A stretch of 34,332 nt of DNA from Ruminococcaceae bacterium OttesenSCG-928-A16 (GTDB lineage Bacteria; Bacillota; Clostridia; Oscillospirales; Ruminococcaceae), in contig JAJDJP010000019.1 in the NCBI GenBank assembly GCA_030267215.1, positions 1 to 34,332 of the forward strand, written 5' to 3'. The notes under the pieces are model-generated. The model worked only from the letters and a program-made list of their open reading frames with translations. It had not been told where the DNA came from and did no database searches. The translations under genes were made by a program, and so were the position numbers. Shown here piece by piece: positions 33,433-34,332 of the stretch (position 1 is its first letter; every line of letters starts with the position of its first letter).

Positions 33433-34332
33433 GCTGGCTTACTATCCAGAGGGATCGATTCCTGAGGATTTGAACTACTACTTTGCCGGGTGGAGCGATA
33501 AGCAAAACTGGGCCGAGGGCGACCCCCTGTACCAGCAAGATGGAACCACGCCCTTTGTAATGCCCGGCGAAGACACCACCCTGTATGCAGTTTGGCTACC
33601 CTACTATACGGTAACCTTTAAACCCGGGGCAAACGGTGTGCTGGCCGGCATGGCCGCAGGCGAAGAGTTGCTATACACCAAACTGCCAGGCGGCACGGTG
33701 GTGGGCACTGTGGTTACCCCGCCAGAGGTAACCGCCAATACCGACTATACCTTTGCCGGGTGGGCACCTGTTTATAACCCAGATGAGGCCCTAACGGGGC
33801 ACCTGGTGTTCGAAGCCACCTATACCTATATTCCTCCGGCTTCGTCCGAGCCGGTGTCTTCTACTCCGGTATCTTCCACGCCGGTTTCGTCTGCACCTGT
33901 TTCGTCTACGCCGGTGTCCTCCGCTCCTGTTTCGTCTGCGCCGGTTTCTTCCGAGCCAGTGTCTTCGCAGCCGGTTTCTTCTAACCCGCCTGCCCCTGTG
34001 CCAGAAACCCCGCAACCACCGGCCGCTTCTTCCAGCAGTTCCCGCAGGGTTGTTATTTACTACCCCCCTGTGCCTGTAAGCAGCAGTGCGCCAGCACCAA
34101 GCAGCAGTAGCATACAGGTAACACTGGAAGTAGACTCATCCTCCACCCCCGAGCCAACCTCCCTACCCCCGGTAGAAGTGCCGCTTGCTCCTGCTGGTTC
34201 GGCATGGTCTTTGCTCAACCTCATTATGTCTATTTTGGCCTTGCTTGGCGCAGTTTGCTTGCTAATTGGTGCCTTTATGGGCCGCAAAAACCAAGAGGAC
34301 GACGAGGATGAAGAGGAAGAAAAACTGCAAAG
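33371..34332 (+). CDS. InlB-repeat surface protein, downstream part (3' partial)
   Basis: Continues the protein from 29998 in frame 2 and stays open to the window edge. It contains the end of the fifth InlB-like unit (YYFAGWSDK ... TTLYAVW), a sixth shorter unit (YTFAGWAPV) and a stalk of nine PVSSx repeats plus Ser/Pro-rich sequence. A hydrophobic segment with WSLLNLIMSILALLGAVCLL follows, and then a very acidic tail (EDDEDEEEEE). There is no LPxTG-like motif. In my recollection, Firmicutes InlB-repeat proteins with this 'AWxLLNLI' end often carry more membrane segments beyond the acidic stretch, so the gene probably continues outside the window. Confidence 0.8.
33842..33976 (+). repeat. Nine in-frame 15-bp repeats (SSxPV)
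   Basis: Nine units encode SS-(E/T/A/Q)-PV, with a degenerate tenth (SSNPP). This is a low-complexity stalk between the InlB-like domains and the membrane segment, and could change length by slippage. Confidence 0.85.

Noticed and set aside
33842-33976. Regular 15-bp repeats resembling a CRISPR or minisatellite
   Set aside because: The repeats are contiguous without spacers, lie in frame and encode SSxPV, so they are a protein stalk.

Overview
The window looks like a chromosomal segment of a Gram-positive member of the Clostridia. Supporting this are a SipW-type (ER-type) signal peptidase with SipW-dependent secreted proteins, sortase-like xPxTGD sorting signals, a lipoprotein signal on the binding protein, AGGAGG-type ribosome sites with frequent TTG/GTG starts, AT-rich intergenic DNA and U-tailed terminators. 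No rRNA, tRNA, CRISPR array or insertion sequence was seen. Family names come from motifs read by eye; no database was searched.

Region 1 (1-8554, + strand) is a matrix/surface operon. It holds the 3' end of a secreted repeat protein, a large DUF11/SdrD-B-like surface protein split by one missing base near 1768, a SipW signal peptidase, and five consecutive TasA/camelysin-like proteins with SipW-dependent signals. The last of these also carries a proline-rich stalk and a TPKTGD wall-sorting signal. An 18-bp hairpin closes the operon.

Region 2 (8592-13338, - strand) is a complete branched-chain-amino-acid-type ABC importer, livK-livH-livM-livG-livF. A terminator-like hairpin lies between livK and livH, and the LivG-like ATPase lacks a normal ABC signature. 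Region 3 (13740-18000) is a small catabolic locus: an IlvD/Edd-family Fe-S dehydratase, a GntR-HTH/LacI-type regulator and an iron-dependent alcohol dehydrogenase. A 14-nt sequence shared between the dehydratase leader and the regulator leader is a candidate operator. A HIT-family hydrolase (18310-18738) with a clear promoter follows.

Region 4 (19002-34332, + strand) is the most unusual part. It contains two copies of one layout: an ECF-like sigma factor fused through a single membrane segment to an extracytoplasmic domain, followed by a terminator and then a very large surface protein gene. Module A is sigma/sensor 19002-20573 plus a 2184-residue DUF11/SdrD adhesin (20877-27431). Module B is sigma/sensor 27969-29609 plus an InlB-repeat protein that starts at 29998, is frameshifted near 33375, and runs off the window. 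In module B the sigma gene and the surface gene share a bipartite promoter-like motif, CGAT-N15-GTGTCTA, with identical spacing, and a third copy lies between them. The simplest reading is a one-protein signalling system in which a membrane-tethered sigma factor senses the envelope and drives its own gene and the adjacent adhesin.
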